Shown here piece after piece: positions 15,228 to 23,399 of a stretch of 35,430 bases of DNA; position 1 is the stretch's first letter, and each line of letters starts with the position of its first letter. Position numbers and translations under genes: made by a program. The stretch lies in IMG/VR virus record IMGVR_UViG_3300046011_007439, positions 1 through 35,430 of that record, one strand, 5' to 3'. The DNA comes from a virus. The notes beneath the pieces are model-generated. The model was not told the DNA's origin, did no database searches, and was given only the letters and a program-made list of their open reading frames with translations.

Positions 15228-15848
15228 TTATGCGACCCAGCCGCCGACGCGCTGGTGTTGGATGAGCGTGCCGAGGCCGTAGGGCAGTTCGTTGACGATG
15301 TTGCCGATATTCAGCGGCAGGCGTTCCTCGTGCCACAGGGCGGCGAGTAGGAGCACGGCGTGCTTCATGCCGTCGGGGCACAGCCCGAGCGCATGTCCCG
15401 CTACGTAATCGACGGTCAGCGCATCGGGGCGGTCGTAGAGTGCGAGCTCCGTCAGGGCCGATGTTACAAAAGCCGCACCGGGGAGCATGTCGCCCATCTC
15501 CACCAGGAGCGCGGCGATTGCTGGCACGCTGGTAACCGTGACCCGTGCCGAACCGTCGGCCGGCCAATACTTGATCGCCGTGATCGCGGTGACGGGGCCG
15601 CGGGCGAAGTGCAGCATGGCGTCGGCCTGCACCTCGGAGGCGGTGAACAGTTCGCGGTAAGTGGCGGGAGCCATGCCGCGCCCGGTCGCACCTTCGACAA
15701 ATTCGCGGGCCGTGTTGAGCAGCGCCGCCAGCTGCGTGATCGCCGCCCCATCCATCACCGAAGGCAGGCGCAAGTGCGCGATCAATTCCGCCGTGGTGAT
15801 CGGCGAGTTGGCGGCAGTCGTCGGGGTGATGGTGGCCAGGTGCGACAT
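15228..15848 (-). CDS. Head-tail connector, gp6 / phiE125 gp8-like
   Basis: A 206-aa helical protein with the pattern of phage gp6-like connectors: TTAELIAHLRLP near the N-terminus, AALLNTAREFVEGATGRGM, then TYRELFTASE and a beta part (VTAITAIKYWPADGSARVTV), and a C-terminal helix (GMKHAVLLLAALWHEER). It forms the ring attached below the portal. It follows the capsid gene and a small gene, the expected order. Its usual downstream partners (head closure, tail terminator) are about 6.4 kb further on. Confidence 0.83.
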   Translation of the reverse strand: MSHLATITPTTAANSPITTAELIAHLRLPSVMDGAAITQLAALLNTAREFVEGATGRGMAPATYRELFTASEVQADAMLHFARGPVTAITAIKYWPADGSARVTVTSVPAIAALLVEMGDMLPGAAFVTSALTELALYDRPDALTVDYVAGHALGLCPDGMKHAVLLLAALWHEERLPLNIGNIVNELPYGLGTLIQHQRVGGWVA

Positions 15849-15851
15849 TTT

Positions 15852-16058
15852 TTAGGAGCGCTTGCGGGAAGGGCGGGCGGTGGCGGTCTCGATCACGGGG
15901 CGGGCCTCGGCGGTCTCGATGGCGGCAGCCGTGCGCGCAAAGCGGGCAAGCCCTTGAGCAACGAGAGAGAGGGCGATCGCCTCGCTGGTTTCGTGGGCGA
16001 CACCGGCAGGGCAATGGATGCCGCCGATCAGGATGTCGGAGTTAGGCGTGATTTTCAT
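15852..16058 (-). CDS. Small protein following the capsid gene (DUF7302/FluMu-like, tentative)
   Basis: A 68-aa protein. The ATG at 16058 (MKITPNSDILIGGIHCPAG) is preferred; an ATG at 16097 would add 13 residues. The N-terminal 40 residues (DILIGGIHCPAGVAHETSEAIALSLVAQGLARF) follow a pattern seen in short proteins encoded next to phage capsid genes. The C-terminus is a low-complexity Ala/Arg/Thr tail. Function unknown; a capsid-accessory role is inferred from position. Confidence 0.65.
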   Translation of the reverse strand: MKITPNSDILIGGIHCPAGVAHETSEAIALSLVAQGLARFARTAAAIETAEARPVIETATARPSRKRS

Positions 16059-16130
16059 GGGCTTAGAGATGGGCTTAAAGGAGCCGCCCGCCCCCATGGG
16101 CGAGAAGCTCGATGAGCCAACCGCTCAGGC

Positions 16131-17429
16131 TTAGGCGCCGAGAGCGTCCAGCATCGCGGCAAACGACTTCGGGCGAACCACGCCGCCGTCGTAGTAGCTG
16201 GAGGCAACCAGCGTATAGAGACCGCCGATGGCGTTGGTCTTGTCGCGGACCATCTCCAGGCTGACGCCGCCCCAGTAACCAATGAAGTAATCATTGAAGT
16301 CACCGAAGATGATGGCCGAGCAGGTGGAGCCAGAGGAGCCCTTGACCAGCGTGCGGCTCACGGCGTTGGTGAACAGCGGCTGGTAGCCGTTGATCAGGCC
16401 GGAATCGCCGAGGATGTAGCTGGCATCAGTGCCGGACGGATTGCGCAGGGTCTGCTTGAGCTTACCGCGGATCTGACCGTTCGAGACGTAGCGCAGGTTA
16501 CCGAGAAGCGCGTTCTGGGTATCAACAGCGGTTTCGAGGGCGATGATGTGCGCATTGGTCGGGGCGAGACCGTTGGTGCCGCCGGCAACCGAGCCGATGC
16601 CAGCGGTGGCAACGATGCCCGTGGCCTCACTGGTGCCAGTGCCGTGGAAGAAGGCAGCCGCTTGAATGGCCAGCATCTGGTTGGTCAGGTGCGAGCGAAG
16701 GAGCGTCTCGATTGCGCTGGAGGACTGCTTGAGGAGCAGCTCGCTGATGTCGATGTAAGCGGGGAGGCGCTTGGGCGACAGGGAGAGCATCGCCGTGGTG
16801 GGCGAGACTTCATCAGCGGCGGCATTCTCGGTCTTCTTGGCGGGGTTGGTGCCAGCGATGAGGCGGGGCAGATCCAGATTGCCGGTGAGGCCTTCGAGCA
16901 CAGTGGCACCAGCTTGGCGCATCACGGAGGCGTTGAAGAAGTCATCCAGCAGGCCGCGCTTTTCAGTGGCGACAGTGTGGCCACCTTCGGCGGCGGTGGT
17001 GGTCATATCGCGGCGCTCGGCACCTTGAGCACCACGGCGAACGAGGATGCGGGGCAGCATGATGCCGCCGGTCTCCAAGCCAGCGGCGCGGGCCTCGCGC
17101 TCGCCCTCTTGGATCATTTCAGCCTCGACGCCGTCGATGGGCTGCACAGCGGCACCCTTGGCGCTGCGGTGCATGTGGCGAAGGAGCTTGCCCATGTCGA
17201 AGCCAGCGACGTTGCGCTCTTCGCCCTGGGAGAGCTGGGGAACTTGAGCGCCGGCCACCTGTAGGCGGCGAGCTTCGGCGTGGATCACGGCGTCATTGTC
17301 GCCGATCTCGGTGGAGATAGCGTCAAGGCGGGAACGGCCTTCGGTGGTGGTGGTGTCGAGGGTCTGCGCCTCCTTGCGGAGGTTGATGGTGCGCTCAGAG
17401 CGCTCTTTGATGATGTTCTTAGTGGACAT
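16131..17429 (-). CDS. Major capsid protein, HK97 fold
   Basis: A 432-aa protein. The N-terminal ~110 residues are helical and charged (RSERTINLRKEAQTLD, RSRLDAISTEIGD), the delta/scaffold domain that the prohead protease removes. The body shows HK97 capsid features: LVRRGAQGAERRDMTTTA, a P-domain helix (SPKRLPAYIDISELLLKQSS, then TLLRSHLTNQMLAIQAAAF), and a C-terminal IIFGDFNDYFIGYWGGVSLE. The start at 17429 is chosen because the upstream part of the frame is a shadow of the protease gene. It lies directly after the protease, as in HK97-type operons. Confidence 0.92.
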   Translation of the reverse strand: MSTKNIIKERSERTINLRKEAQTLDTTTTEGRSRLDAISTEIGDNDAVIHAEARRLQVAGAQVPQLSQGEERNVAGFDMGKLLRHMHRSAKGAAVQPIDGVEAEMIQEGEREARAAGLETGGIMLPRILVRRGAQGAERRDMTTTAAEGGHTVATEKRGLLDDFFNASVMRQAGATVLEGLTGNLDLPRLIAGTNPAKKTENAAADEVSPTTAMLSLSPKRLPAYIDISELLLKQSSSAIETLLRSHLTNQMLAIQAAAFFHGTGTSEATGIVATAGIGSVAGGTNGLAPTNAHIIALETAVDTQNALLGNLRYVSNGQIRGKLKQTLRNPSGTDASYILGDSGLINGYQPLFTNAVSRTLVKGSSGSTCSAIIFGDFNDYFIGYWGGVSLEMVRDKTNAIGGLYTLVASSYYDGGVVRPKSFAAMLDALGA

Positions 17430-17473
17430 AATTGCGGGTGTTTTGGGTGTTGGGACGGGTTTGCGCGCAGGAC

Positions 17474-18145
17474 TTACTTGATCTGAAGCCCGAGTCGGGC
17501 GGCCTGCGCGCCCGTGATCGGAAATTGGTTGTCGGCGGGTGCCGTAGGTGCGGGGGCCGATGCCGCGCTGCGGTGCTCGGTGAGCGAGCGGAGCGCGGCA
17601 GAGGCGTCGGGATAGGCGGGGTACGTAACCGGGGAAACGTCGTAGAGGCGGGAAACCTTGGTGATCGTGCGGCGGGCCGTGGTGACCCCGTCGCGGGTCG
17701 ACTCTTCCCACTTCTGCCCCTCCTTGCTCACCGTGAAACCGAATGAGGATTGGTCGACGTCGCCGCGTGCCAGGGAAACCATCAGGTCGCGCCCCGCCTG
17801 CGTGTCCGGTGCCTCGAACTCATACCAGAGCCCGCGTGCGTCGGTGCCGATCTTGAGGGTGCCGACGCCCGCCTTGGAACGGGCAAGGATCAGGTTCGCG
17901 TCGTGATTAAACAGCGCCCGCACATCGTCCTTGAGGACTTCATCGAAAGCGCCGCCTTGGATCTGCTCGATCATGCGGTAGCTCTCGCCGCCTAGGTTCT
18001 CCGAGTCCGACGCGTACACGGCGGCATAGCCACGAACGAGGCGCTTGGCAGTGGCACCTTCGCCCTCGGTGCGCAGTTCGACGGCTCCCGTGGTGAAGCG
18101 GCGCTCGATGGTGGGGGCGGAAAATTGGGCGGGAGTGGTGCTCAT
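17474..18145 (-). CDS. HK97-family prohead protease
   Basis: A 223-aa serine protease (peptidase U35 / HK97 gp4 type) that cleaves the capsid scaffold domain. Motifs: RLVRGYAAVYAS near residue 36; His81 in VRALFNHDANLILARS; Ser133-Ser134 in GDVDQSSFGFTVS, the catalytic His and Ser regions. The Pro/Ala-rich C-terminus (ASAPAPTAPAD) is likely self-cleaved. The ATG at 18145 overlaps the portal stop (ATGA); sequence upstream in this frame is portal shadow. Confidence 0.92.
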   Translation of the reverse strand: MSTTPAQFSAPTIERRFTTGAVELRTEGEGATAKRLVRGYAAVYASDSENLGGESYRMIEQIQGGAFDEVLKDDVRALFNHDANLILARSKAGVGTLKIGTDARGLWYEFEAPDTQAGRDLMVSLARGDVDQSSFGFTVSKEGQKWEESTRDGVTTARRTITKVSRLYDVSPVTYPAYPDASAALRSLTEHRSAASAPAPTAPADNQFPITGAQAARLGLQIK

Positions 18146-19473
18146 GTGGCGGCGGGAGTGGGTTGGGGGTCGGCTGCGGGTTCGGAGGCCGGCGAGGGGA
18201 AGCCCGAAGAGGAGGAGTTGAGCGGGGCGCGGTAGTCGTCCATGCCCTGGGCATCGGACTTGGTGTAACCGAGCCATTCGCGGGAATCGTTGGGCGAGAA
18301 CACCCCCGAGGTGCGCATGGCGGCGATGAATGCGGCCTTGGCCGCTAGCGCCACGGCGGCGATCTCTTCGCGGTCGAAGCAGAAGCGCAGCCCCGAGCGT
18401 AGCTCGTCAGTGGTGAGCAGGGAGTAATCAAGGGACTGCTCCCAGTTCACCAGCCACGGGTTGAGGCAGTAGGCCAAGAGCGCCAGATTCATCTGCTCGA
18501 TGCCTGCGCCGAAGCTCGTGGCGGCGGTGGAGTCGCCAATCAAGACGGGCGGGATGCGGTAGAGGCGGGCGATCTCCTGGAGTTCGAAGCGGCGGGACTC
18601 GATCAACTGCGCATCGGCAGCACTCATGCCACCGACCGCCTTGAATTGAGCGCCCCAGAGGACGGGCGTGCGGCCGGAATTACCCGCGCCCTCATGCCGG
18701 GATGACCACTCCTTGCGGATGTCTTCGAGCTGCTCCTTGCGGGTGCCGGGAGGGGCTTCGATGATTCCGTTGAAGCGGGCCCCGTTCTTCACGAGCGCAC
18801 CGCTGGCCTCGCGCTGCGCGATGCTGGTTCCGATCGATTCACGCAGGAGGGAAATGGGGGATCGGCCCGCGATGCCGTCGGTAGAGAGGGCGCGGACGTG
18901 GATAATATCGAAGCGGGTGAGCAGGGCGCGCTCGTTGGCGACGCGGTAATCGATGAAGCGTTGGCCGGTGATGCGCTGCGGGGTCACATCGAGCGGGGAT
19001 AGCCACTCGATTTCGCCAGGCTGGCCTGAGCCGTCGCGGTGAATGCGGGCGTAGCCGTTGCCGCCAAGGCCGGCGCCGGTCTGCATGAGTTGGCGCAACT
19101 CGAAGGCGGTGTGCAGGTCGCAGGGGCGATCAATGGCGAAGCCTGCGGGGTGATCGAGAATCACCTCATCGCCGCGCTTAGTGCGGCGGACCAGTTGGCA
19201 AGGGAGCATGGCCACCATGTCGGCGAGCAAGCCGACGCAGGCCGTAACCGCCGCAACGCCCATGGCGGTGTGGGTGTTGACGACTGCACCCGATGCGGAC
19301 GACGCGCCGACAACCATCTCGATTGCGCGCTCGCTGGTGAGTGAGCTGCGGCGCTCGACCTCATCACGCAGGCGACGCTCGGCCACCAATGCGCGATTGC
19401 GCAGGGCGACCGGGTGCGAGCTGTTGTTGAGCAGGTGGAAATTTACCACGCCTCCAGCGTGCGAGGGCCCCAC
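18142..19473 (-). CDS. Portal protein, HK97 family
   Basis: A 443-aa protein forming the dodecameric DNA gate at the capsid vertex. It has the family pattern: AVTACVGLLADMVAMLPCQLV, then HTAFELRQLMQTGAGLGGNG, FDIIHVRALSTDGIAGRSPI, and a late RLYRIPPVLIGDSTAATSFG with CLNPWLVNWEQSLDY. The C-terminus is Pro/Ala/Ser-rich. The start is uncertain: GTG at 19473 is given, and a second GTG at 19449 (VNFHLLNN...), preceded by GGAGG, is also possible. It follows the largest gap in the structural operon (91 bp). Confidence 0.92.
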   Translation of the reverse strand: MGPSHAGGVVNFHLLNNSSHPVALRNRALVAERRLRDEVERRSSLTSERAIEMVVGASSASGAVVNTHTAMGVAAVTACVGLLADMVAMLPCQLVRRTKRGDEVILDHPAGFAIDRPCDLHTAFELRQLMQTGAGLGGNGYARIHRDGSGQPGEIEWLSPLDVTPQRITGQRFIDYRVANERALLTRFDIIHVRALSTDGIAGRSPISLLRESIGTSIAQREASGALVKNGARFNGIIEAPPGTRKEQLEDIRKEWSSRHEGAGNSGRTPVLWGAQFKAVGGMSAADAQLIESRRFELQEIARLYRIPPVLIGDSTAATSFGAGIEQMNLALLAYCLNPWLVNWEQSLDYSLLTTDELRSGLRFCFDREEIAAVALAAKAAFIAAMRTSGVFSPNDSREWLGYTKSDAQGMDDYRAPLNSSSSGFPSPASEPAADPQPTPAAT

Positions 19474-19564
19474 CTCAAACCAACTTCCCTAAGTGTCGAA
19501 GCGTGCCAACGTAGCGCGGTAGCCGCCCACTCTTGCCGAGATCATACAATTTCAAACGCCCCAA

Positions 19565-21415
19565 CTAAACCCATTTACAGCCCGCCCCCTGGTCCGGAGT
19601 CGTCAGGTTGTGCTGGCGAGCGGCAAAGGCCATGGCGAGCGCGGCCATGCCGTCGATGCGCCCCGAGCTGCGACCCTTGGCCAGCAGTCGACCGCCAGCG
19701 GTGCCGGTGATCACCGTGGTGGCGATGGCGTGGGCCGTGGCCATGGGGTTGCCGCCGTGCGACAGGGTGGCGGTGATGACGCGCCGCTCCAGCTCATCGA
19801 GCGGGGTGCTCATCTGGGTATAGCGCTGCGGGCAGATCAGCATGGGCAGGCCGTGCTCATCCTGGAGGCGTTGCCCGAGGCCCTGCGCCCAGCCGGGGTC
19901 GTAGGCGAAGTTTAGCACGGTGCCGGTGAGCTCGCCCAAGCGGGCGACGATGTCGCGCTCGATCTGGTTAACGTCGCTGATGGGTCCGGGTGTGAGCGAC
20001 AGCCAACCCTCACGCGCCCACAGGTCGTAGGGCTGGTTATCCCGCGAAATCCGGTCGGAGAGATCCGCCTCGGGTAACCAGAATTGCCACGCACACAGGA
20101 GCCGCTCGGGGTCGGCAGGGTCAACGGCGAGGGCGCAAAATGCCGAGGTGTCGGTGGTGCTCGCCAAGTCCATGCCGCACCACAGGGGCAGGCCGCGCAG
20201 CCGCTCCCAGCTGACGGGGTAGGTGATGGCTTGGCCGGGGTGGCCGCGTGCCCATTGGGCGGGGTCCAGCCAGCGGGCGGGGCCGGTGGTCTGCCAGCAG
20301 TTGAGCTGTTTGATTAAAAACTCACGGCGCGCCCCGGGCGAAACCCGAGCACCAACGGCGAGCTTGTGCATCTCGGAGGCGGGCTTGACCACGCCAAGCG
20401 ACGGGTTGGCTTTGATCCAGATGGCCGGATCATCCCAGCGGTCGGTGGCGTCGATGGTCCAGATGGCTCCAAAATAAAACGCGCCGTCGCCGTCATCGCC
20501 TCGGTAGGTGCCGCGCTCCACCGAATCCAGCAGGCGGCAGCACCGCTGCTGTTGCTCCATGCAAATCCCCTCGGGGTTGTCGCCTGCCGTGGTGATCTGC
20601 AAAACCAGCGGCGAGAAAGCCGCACCGAACGCGGAATTGATGACATCCCACAGGCCACGGTCAGGCCACGCGTGCAGCTCGTCCATGATGGCCAGCTCGG
20701 GGCGCAGGCCGTCGAGGGTCGATTTATCGGCACCGAGCGGACGCCAGTCGGAGTCGCTCGGGTTGTGGGTAAGCCGGTTGTGACGCTCACGGAATAGGCG
20801 GGCCCAACCTTGGGCGGTGCGCAGGAGGCGGCAGCCGTCGCGCCACACGATGTTGGCCTGCTCCAATTTGGTGGCGACCGAGTACACCTCGCAGCGTGCA
20901 CCGGGCGGCGGGAAGGCGAGCTGATAAAGCCCGAGCGGGGCGACGAATCCCGTCTTCCCATTTTTGCGGGCGACCTCGATATAGGCGTAATTGAACCGGC
21001 GCCGGCGTGGGTCGGAGCGGTGCCGCCAGCCGTAGAGCATGGCGACAATCCACCGCTGCCAGTCCAGCAGCTTTAGGGTTTTTCCAGCGAGCGGACCTTC
21101 GAGGCCCTTGAACTGCTCAGCAAAAGCGGAGGGGCGAGCGGCAAGGGTGCAGTCGTAAACGTAGGGATAGGCCGGATCTGAGGCGGCGCGCTGGAGATCG
21201 AGCGCGTGACGACGGGCGGCGAGGTGAATCCACCGGTTGTGTTGCTTCGGGCTTTCGACGATGTGCGCAAAATAAGCGCGGGCCGGATCGTTGGCGGCGA
21301 GGGGCTTGAGGTGATCCGCCGTGAAATGCCAGGGGCGAGCGCGAGGGCGGCGCTTTTTTGCTGATTTCTTGGGCTGGGCGCGGGCCGGTTTCTTCCGCCC
21401 GGTCGCCGTAGTCAC
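19565..21415 (-). CDS. terL: Terminase large subunit (Terminase_1 type)
   Basis: A 616-aa DNA-packaging motor. ATPase: Walker A-like VARKNGKTG (148-156) and Walker B LAIMDELHAW (241-250, Asp245-Glu246), with VLQITTAGDNPEG as coupling motif. Nuclease: acidic residues Asp416 (GMDLASTTD), Asp506 (AYDPGWA) and Asp588 (GRIDGMAALAMAFA). The N-terminal 28 residues are Lys/Arg-rich. The GTG start overlaps the upstream stop (GTGA, 21412-21415). The sequence falls with HK97/phiE125-like TerL proteins, which often pair with a P27 small subunit and an HNH protein, as here. Confidence 0.95.
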   Translation of the reverse strand: MTTATGRKKPARAQPKKSAKKRRPRARPWHFTADHLKPLAANDPARAYFAHIVESPKQHNRWIHLAARRHALDLQRAASDPAYPYVYDCTLAARPSAFAEQFKGLEGPLAGKTLKLLDWQRWIVAMLYGWRHRSDPRRRRFNYAYIEVARKNGKTGFVAPLGLYQLAFPPPGARCEVYSVATKLEQANIVWRDGCRLLRTAQGWARLFRERHNRLTHNPSDSDWRPLGADKSTLDGLRPELAIMDELHAWPDRGLWDVINSAFGAAFSPLVLQITTAGDNPEGICMEQQQRCCRLLDSVERGTYRGDDGDGAFYFGAIWTIDATDRWDDPAIWIKANPSLGVVKPASEMHKLAVGARVSPGARREFLIKQLNCWQTTGPARWLDPAQWARGHPGQAITYPVSWERLRGLPLWCGMDLASTTDTSAFCALAVDPADPERLLCAWQFWLPEADLSDRISRDNQPYDLWAREGWLSLTPGPISDVNQIERDIVARLGELTGTVLNFAYDPGWAQGLGQRLQDEHGLPMLICPQRYTQMSTPLDELERRVITATLSHGGNPMATAHAIATTVITGTAGGRLLAKGRSSGRIDGMAALAMAFAARQHNLTTPDQGAGCKWV

Positions 21416-21663
21416 TGGGTGAACAGGCCGGTTGACTTCGACTCAGGGGAGAGGGCGTAGGGCGACCAGTTGGGATGCGCAACCAACCAGGTGGCAGCAT
21501 CAGCGGGGCGGGCATACTTTTTGCGCATCACCGGCGCACCAGATAACCGCATGTCACGAATGAGCACACGGCAGGCGCGCTGATCGAAGCCAGGGAAGCC
21601 GAGCGCATCGAGGGCGTCGGGGAGTTCTTTGGGGGCGGAGAAGCGTTGGGCGGGTGTGATCAT
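21412..21663 (-). CDS. Small protein between terminase genes, possible DNA-binding fold
   Basis: An 83-aa protein starting MITPAQRFSAPKELPDAL. It has a helical part with FPGFDQRACRVLIRDMRLSG and then VMRKKYARPADAATWLVAHPNW. The Arg/Lys-rich helices suggest a small helix-turn-helix-like or excisionase-like domain, but I do not recognise a family. It is coupled to both terminase genes by 4-bp overlaps, so it may act in packaging. Confidence 0.65.
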   Translation of the reverse strand: MITPAQRFSAPKELPDALDALGFPGFDQRACRVLIRDMRLSGAPVMRKKYARPADAATWLVAHPNWSPYALSPESKSTGLFTQ

Positions 21664-22094
21664 GCGGCGGTGCCGTGGGCGGCGTTAAAAGACTCGGGGC
21701 CGACGGGAAGCGCGGCGGGTGTGTTGGGTGCGCCCAAGCGGGCACGGGCGGCAGGCGAAAGCCCCAGCTGGGTGGCAGTGGCGAGCAAGAGCTTGTGGGC
21801 AGAAGCGCGGGCGGCGTGGGCGGGGTGCAGGTAGCGCCCGCCGGTGGCTGCGGTGAGGATCGCGCCCTCGGTGCGCAGCTGATCGGTAAATAGGGAGACT
21901 TCCGCCGAGGCCTGAGCGTAGGCAGCAAGCAGCGCGGAATCGTGGTGCTGAATCGAGTCCTCAAGGAGGAGGGCGACGCGGTCGTATTCCTCGGCAGCGA
22001 GCGGGGACAGGTGCAGAGGAGCAGGCGGCACGCCGGGCGCGGTGCGGGCCTGTGCGGCGGATCCGGCCTGCGGTGCTGGGCCTCGTGCTCCCAT
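21660..22094 (-). CDS. terS: Terminase small subunit, P27-like
   Basis: A 144-aa protein starting MGARGPAP, the hallmark start of P27-family small terminases, followed by a Pro/Ala linker. The helical core is LSPLAAEEYDRVALLLEDS, LLAAYAQASAEVSLFTDQL, GGRYLHPAHAARASAHKLLL, and ends with TQLGLSPAARARLG, the typical C-terminal motif. It recognises phage DNA and regulates TerL. The ATG shares one base with the stop of the upstream lipoprotein gene. Confidence 0.9.
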   Translation of the reverse strand: MGARGPAPQAGSAAQARTAPGVPPAPLHLSPLAAEEYDRVALLLEDSIQHHDSALLAAYAQASAEVSLFTDQLRTEGAILTAATGGRYLHPAHAARASAHKLLLATATQLGLSPAARARLGAPNTPAALPVGPESFNAAHGTAA

Positions 22095-22318
22095 TAGCGG
22101 CTGGTTCCGATGAACTTCCCCTTGGCGTCGTAGTGCATCACCTCGGGTTTTCCGGTGGCGGCATTGGTGCGGACCTCATCGCGGCCGGCGTAGCGTCCTG
22201 ATGCGTCGGCGTGGTAGGTGGTCGGGATCGGGGCGGAGGTGGTGCCGGTTGAGGCGCAACCCGAAAGCAAAGCCGAAAAACTGGTAAGAAGAATGAGCGG
22301 TAGCGGTAAAGCTGTCAT
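22094..22318 (-). CDS. Small lipoprotein between HNH and terminase genes
   Basis: A 74-aa precursor. The ATG at 22318 gives MTALPLPLILLTSFSALLSGC with lipobox LLSGC (Cys21); an upstream ATG at 22345 would add nine polar residues. The mature part is about 54 residues, with a two-fold repeat-like pattern (YHADASGRYAG ... MHYDAKGKFIG). A lipoprotein inside the packaging module is odd. It might be a cargo (moron) gene such as a superinfection-exclusion lipoprotein, or a lysis part. No family recognised. Confidence 0.7.
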   Translation of the reverse strand: MTALPLPLILLTSFSALLSGCASTGTTSAPIPTTYHADASGRYAGRDEVRTNAATGKPEVMHYDAKGKFIGTSR

Positions 22319-22360
22319 ACGGGGCGACAAGTAACAGAATGGCACAAAAAAAACAACGCC

Positions 22361-22690
22361 TTATTTTTGGGCGCTGCGAGTGAGCCCGGCACGGCGGTCA
22401 GCGTGGGTCTTCTTGGCATGGCAGCGGCGGCACAGCGGCTGGTGGTTTTCCGGTGCCCAGAAGTGCGGATCGGCCTCGCCACGGGTGACGGGTGCAATGT
22501 GGTCAACCAGGCAGGCCAGCGTTGGCCGGTGGACTTTGGCGCAGGCAACGCACAGCGGATGGGTTGCGAGGAATTGGCGAGCGTAGGCCGACCAGCGCGG
22601 CGAGTAACCCCGACGCGATGCGCTTTCGCGGGTGTCGGGAGCACGCGGCGCAGGCGCTTGGCGGCCTAGGGTTGGCGGGCGGGTGGGCAT
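22361..22690 (-). CDS. HNH endonuclease
   Basis: A 109-aa protein with a complete HNH core: zinc Cys47/Cys50 (LCVAC) and Cys87/Cys90 (LCRRC), catalytic His64 (LVDHIAPV), Asn82 (APENHQPL) and His91 (CHAKKT). The N-terminus is basic. HNH proteins next to terminase genes (HK97 gp74 type) assist cos cleavage and packaging in related phages, so the same role is likely here. A free-standing homing nuclease is the less likely alternative. Confidence 0.9.
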   Translation of the reverse strand: MPTRPPTLGRQAPAPRAPDTRESASRRGYSPRWSAYARQFLATHPLCVACAKVHRPTLACLVDHIAPVTRGEADPHFWAPENHQPLCRRCHAKKTHADRRAGLTRSAQK

Positions 22691-22692
22691 GG

Positions 22693-23043
22693 TTATGGGC
22701 TGGCCTCCTTCTCAGCCCTCGCGGCGAGGATCAGCGCGATGCACGCAGCCTTTGAAAGCCGGGCGTCGCAGCCCTTGACGTAGGTGCCAGCCGGTAACTC
22801 GATGTAAACGCAGTATTCATCTGGCTGGCACAGGCGCTCGATTCTGAAAAGCGTGCGCTCTAGATACGGCAGCACGGCGTCCGTGGACTTGGCGAAGGTC
22901 AAGACGCTCGGGCACATCCAGACGATGCCGTTGTTAACCCATCGGCCATTCGGACCGGATTGGGTGTGCTGAAGATACCCAGCCACCTCGACGGCGAACA
23001 CCGCCGACAGCCCGGTGTCGTCAATTCGGTCGATGTTGCTCAT
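22693..23043 (-). CDS. Hypothetical phage protein (ABA-sandwich-like, tentative)
   Basis: A 116-aa protein. The N-terminal helix (DDTGLSAVFAVEVAGYLQH) and the C-terminal helix (SKAACIALILAARAEKEAS) flank a beta part with WVNNGIVWMCPSVLTFAKS and YCVYIELPAGTYVKG. This helix-strands-helix layout recalls the phage ABA-sandwich domain. Function unknown. The ATG overlaps the upstream stop by 4 bp (23040-23043). Confidence 0.65.
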   Translation of the reverse strand: MSNIDRIDDTGLSAVFAVEVAGYLQHTQSGPNGRWVNNGIVWMCPSVLTFAKSTDAVLPYLERTLFRIERLCQPDEYCVYIELPAGTYVKGCDARLSKAACIALILAARAEKEASP

Positions 23044-23399
23044 TTGCCGCCCTCCTTTCCTGCCTCAACGGCAAATTGCTCCAGGTACGGCAGGCGGCCA
23101 CGGTTGGAGTTAAAGCCCGATGGGCGGGGCTTGATTCCGGCCTCGTCGCGCCACTGGACCAGAACTTTAAGCGGGACCGATGCGGCGCGCTGGATGTCGT
23201 TGACCGAGTAGCCCTCGTGCAGGAGGGAAACCGCTCGGGGTTTTACGGGCGAATAATCACGGGGAGGTTTCCCGATCGTCATGGTGTCTAGGATTTGGTT
23301 TCTGAAGTTTTCTTTATTGAGGGTTCGGCGGGCGCGGGCGGCTTGTAGGCTCACTCGCCAGTCGCTGCCCGTGATCGTGTTGAATTGGTTCGGGGTCAT
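23040..23399 (-). CDS. HTH-domain protein, possible packaging or replication regulator
   Basis: A 119-aa protein. The ATG at 23399 shares a base with the stop of the primase gene (TGATG); the longer upstream frame is a shadow. The centre has a helix-turn-helix-like segment (PRAVSLLHEGYSVNDIQRAA, then VPLKVLVQWRDEAGIKP). The C-terminus is polar. DNA binding is inferred from that segment alone. Confidence 0.65.
   Translation of the reverse strand: MTPNQFNTITGSDWRVSLQAARARRTLNKENFRNQILDTMTIGKPPRDYSPVKPRAVSLLHEGYSVNDIQRAASVPLKVLVQWRDEAGIKPRPSGFNSNRGRLPYLEQFAVEAGKEGGK

Noticed and set aside
19474-19564. Promoter in the gap before the portal gene
   Set aside because: AT-richer segment (TTGAAATTGTATGAT) present, but no -35/-10 pair with proper spacing.
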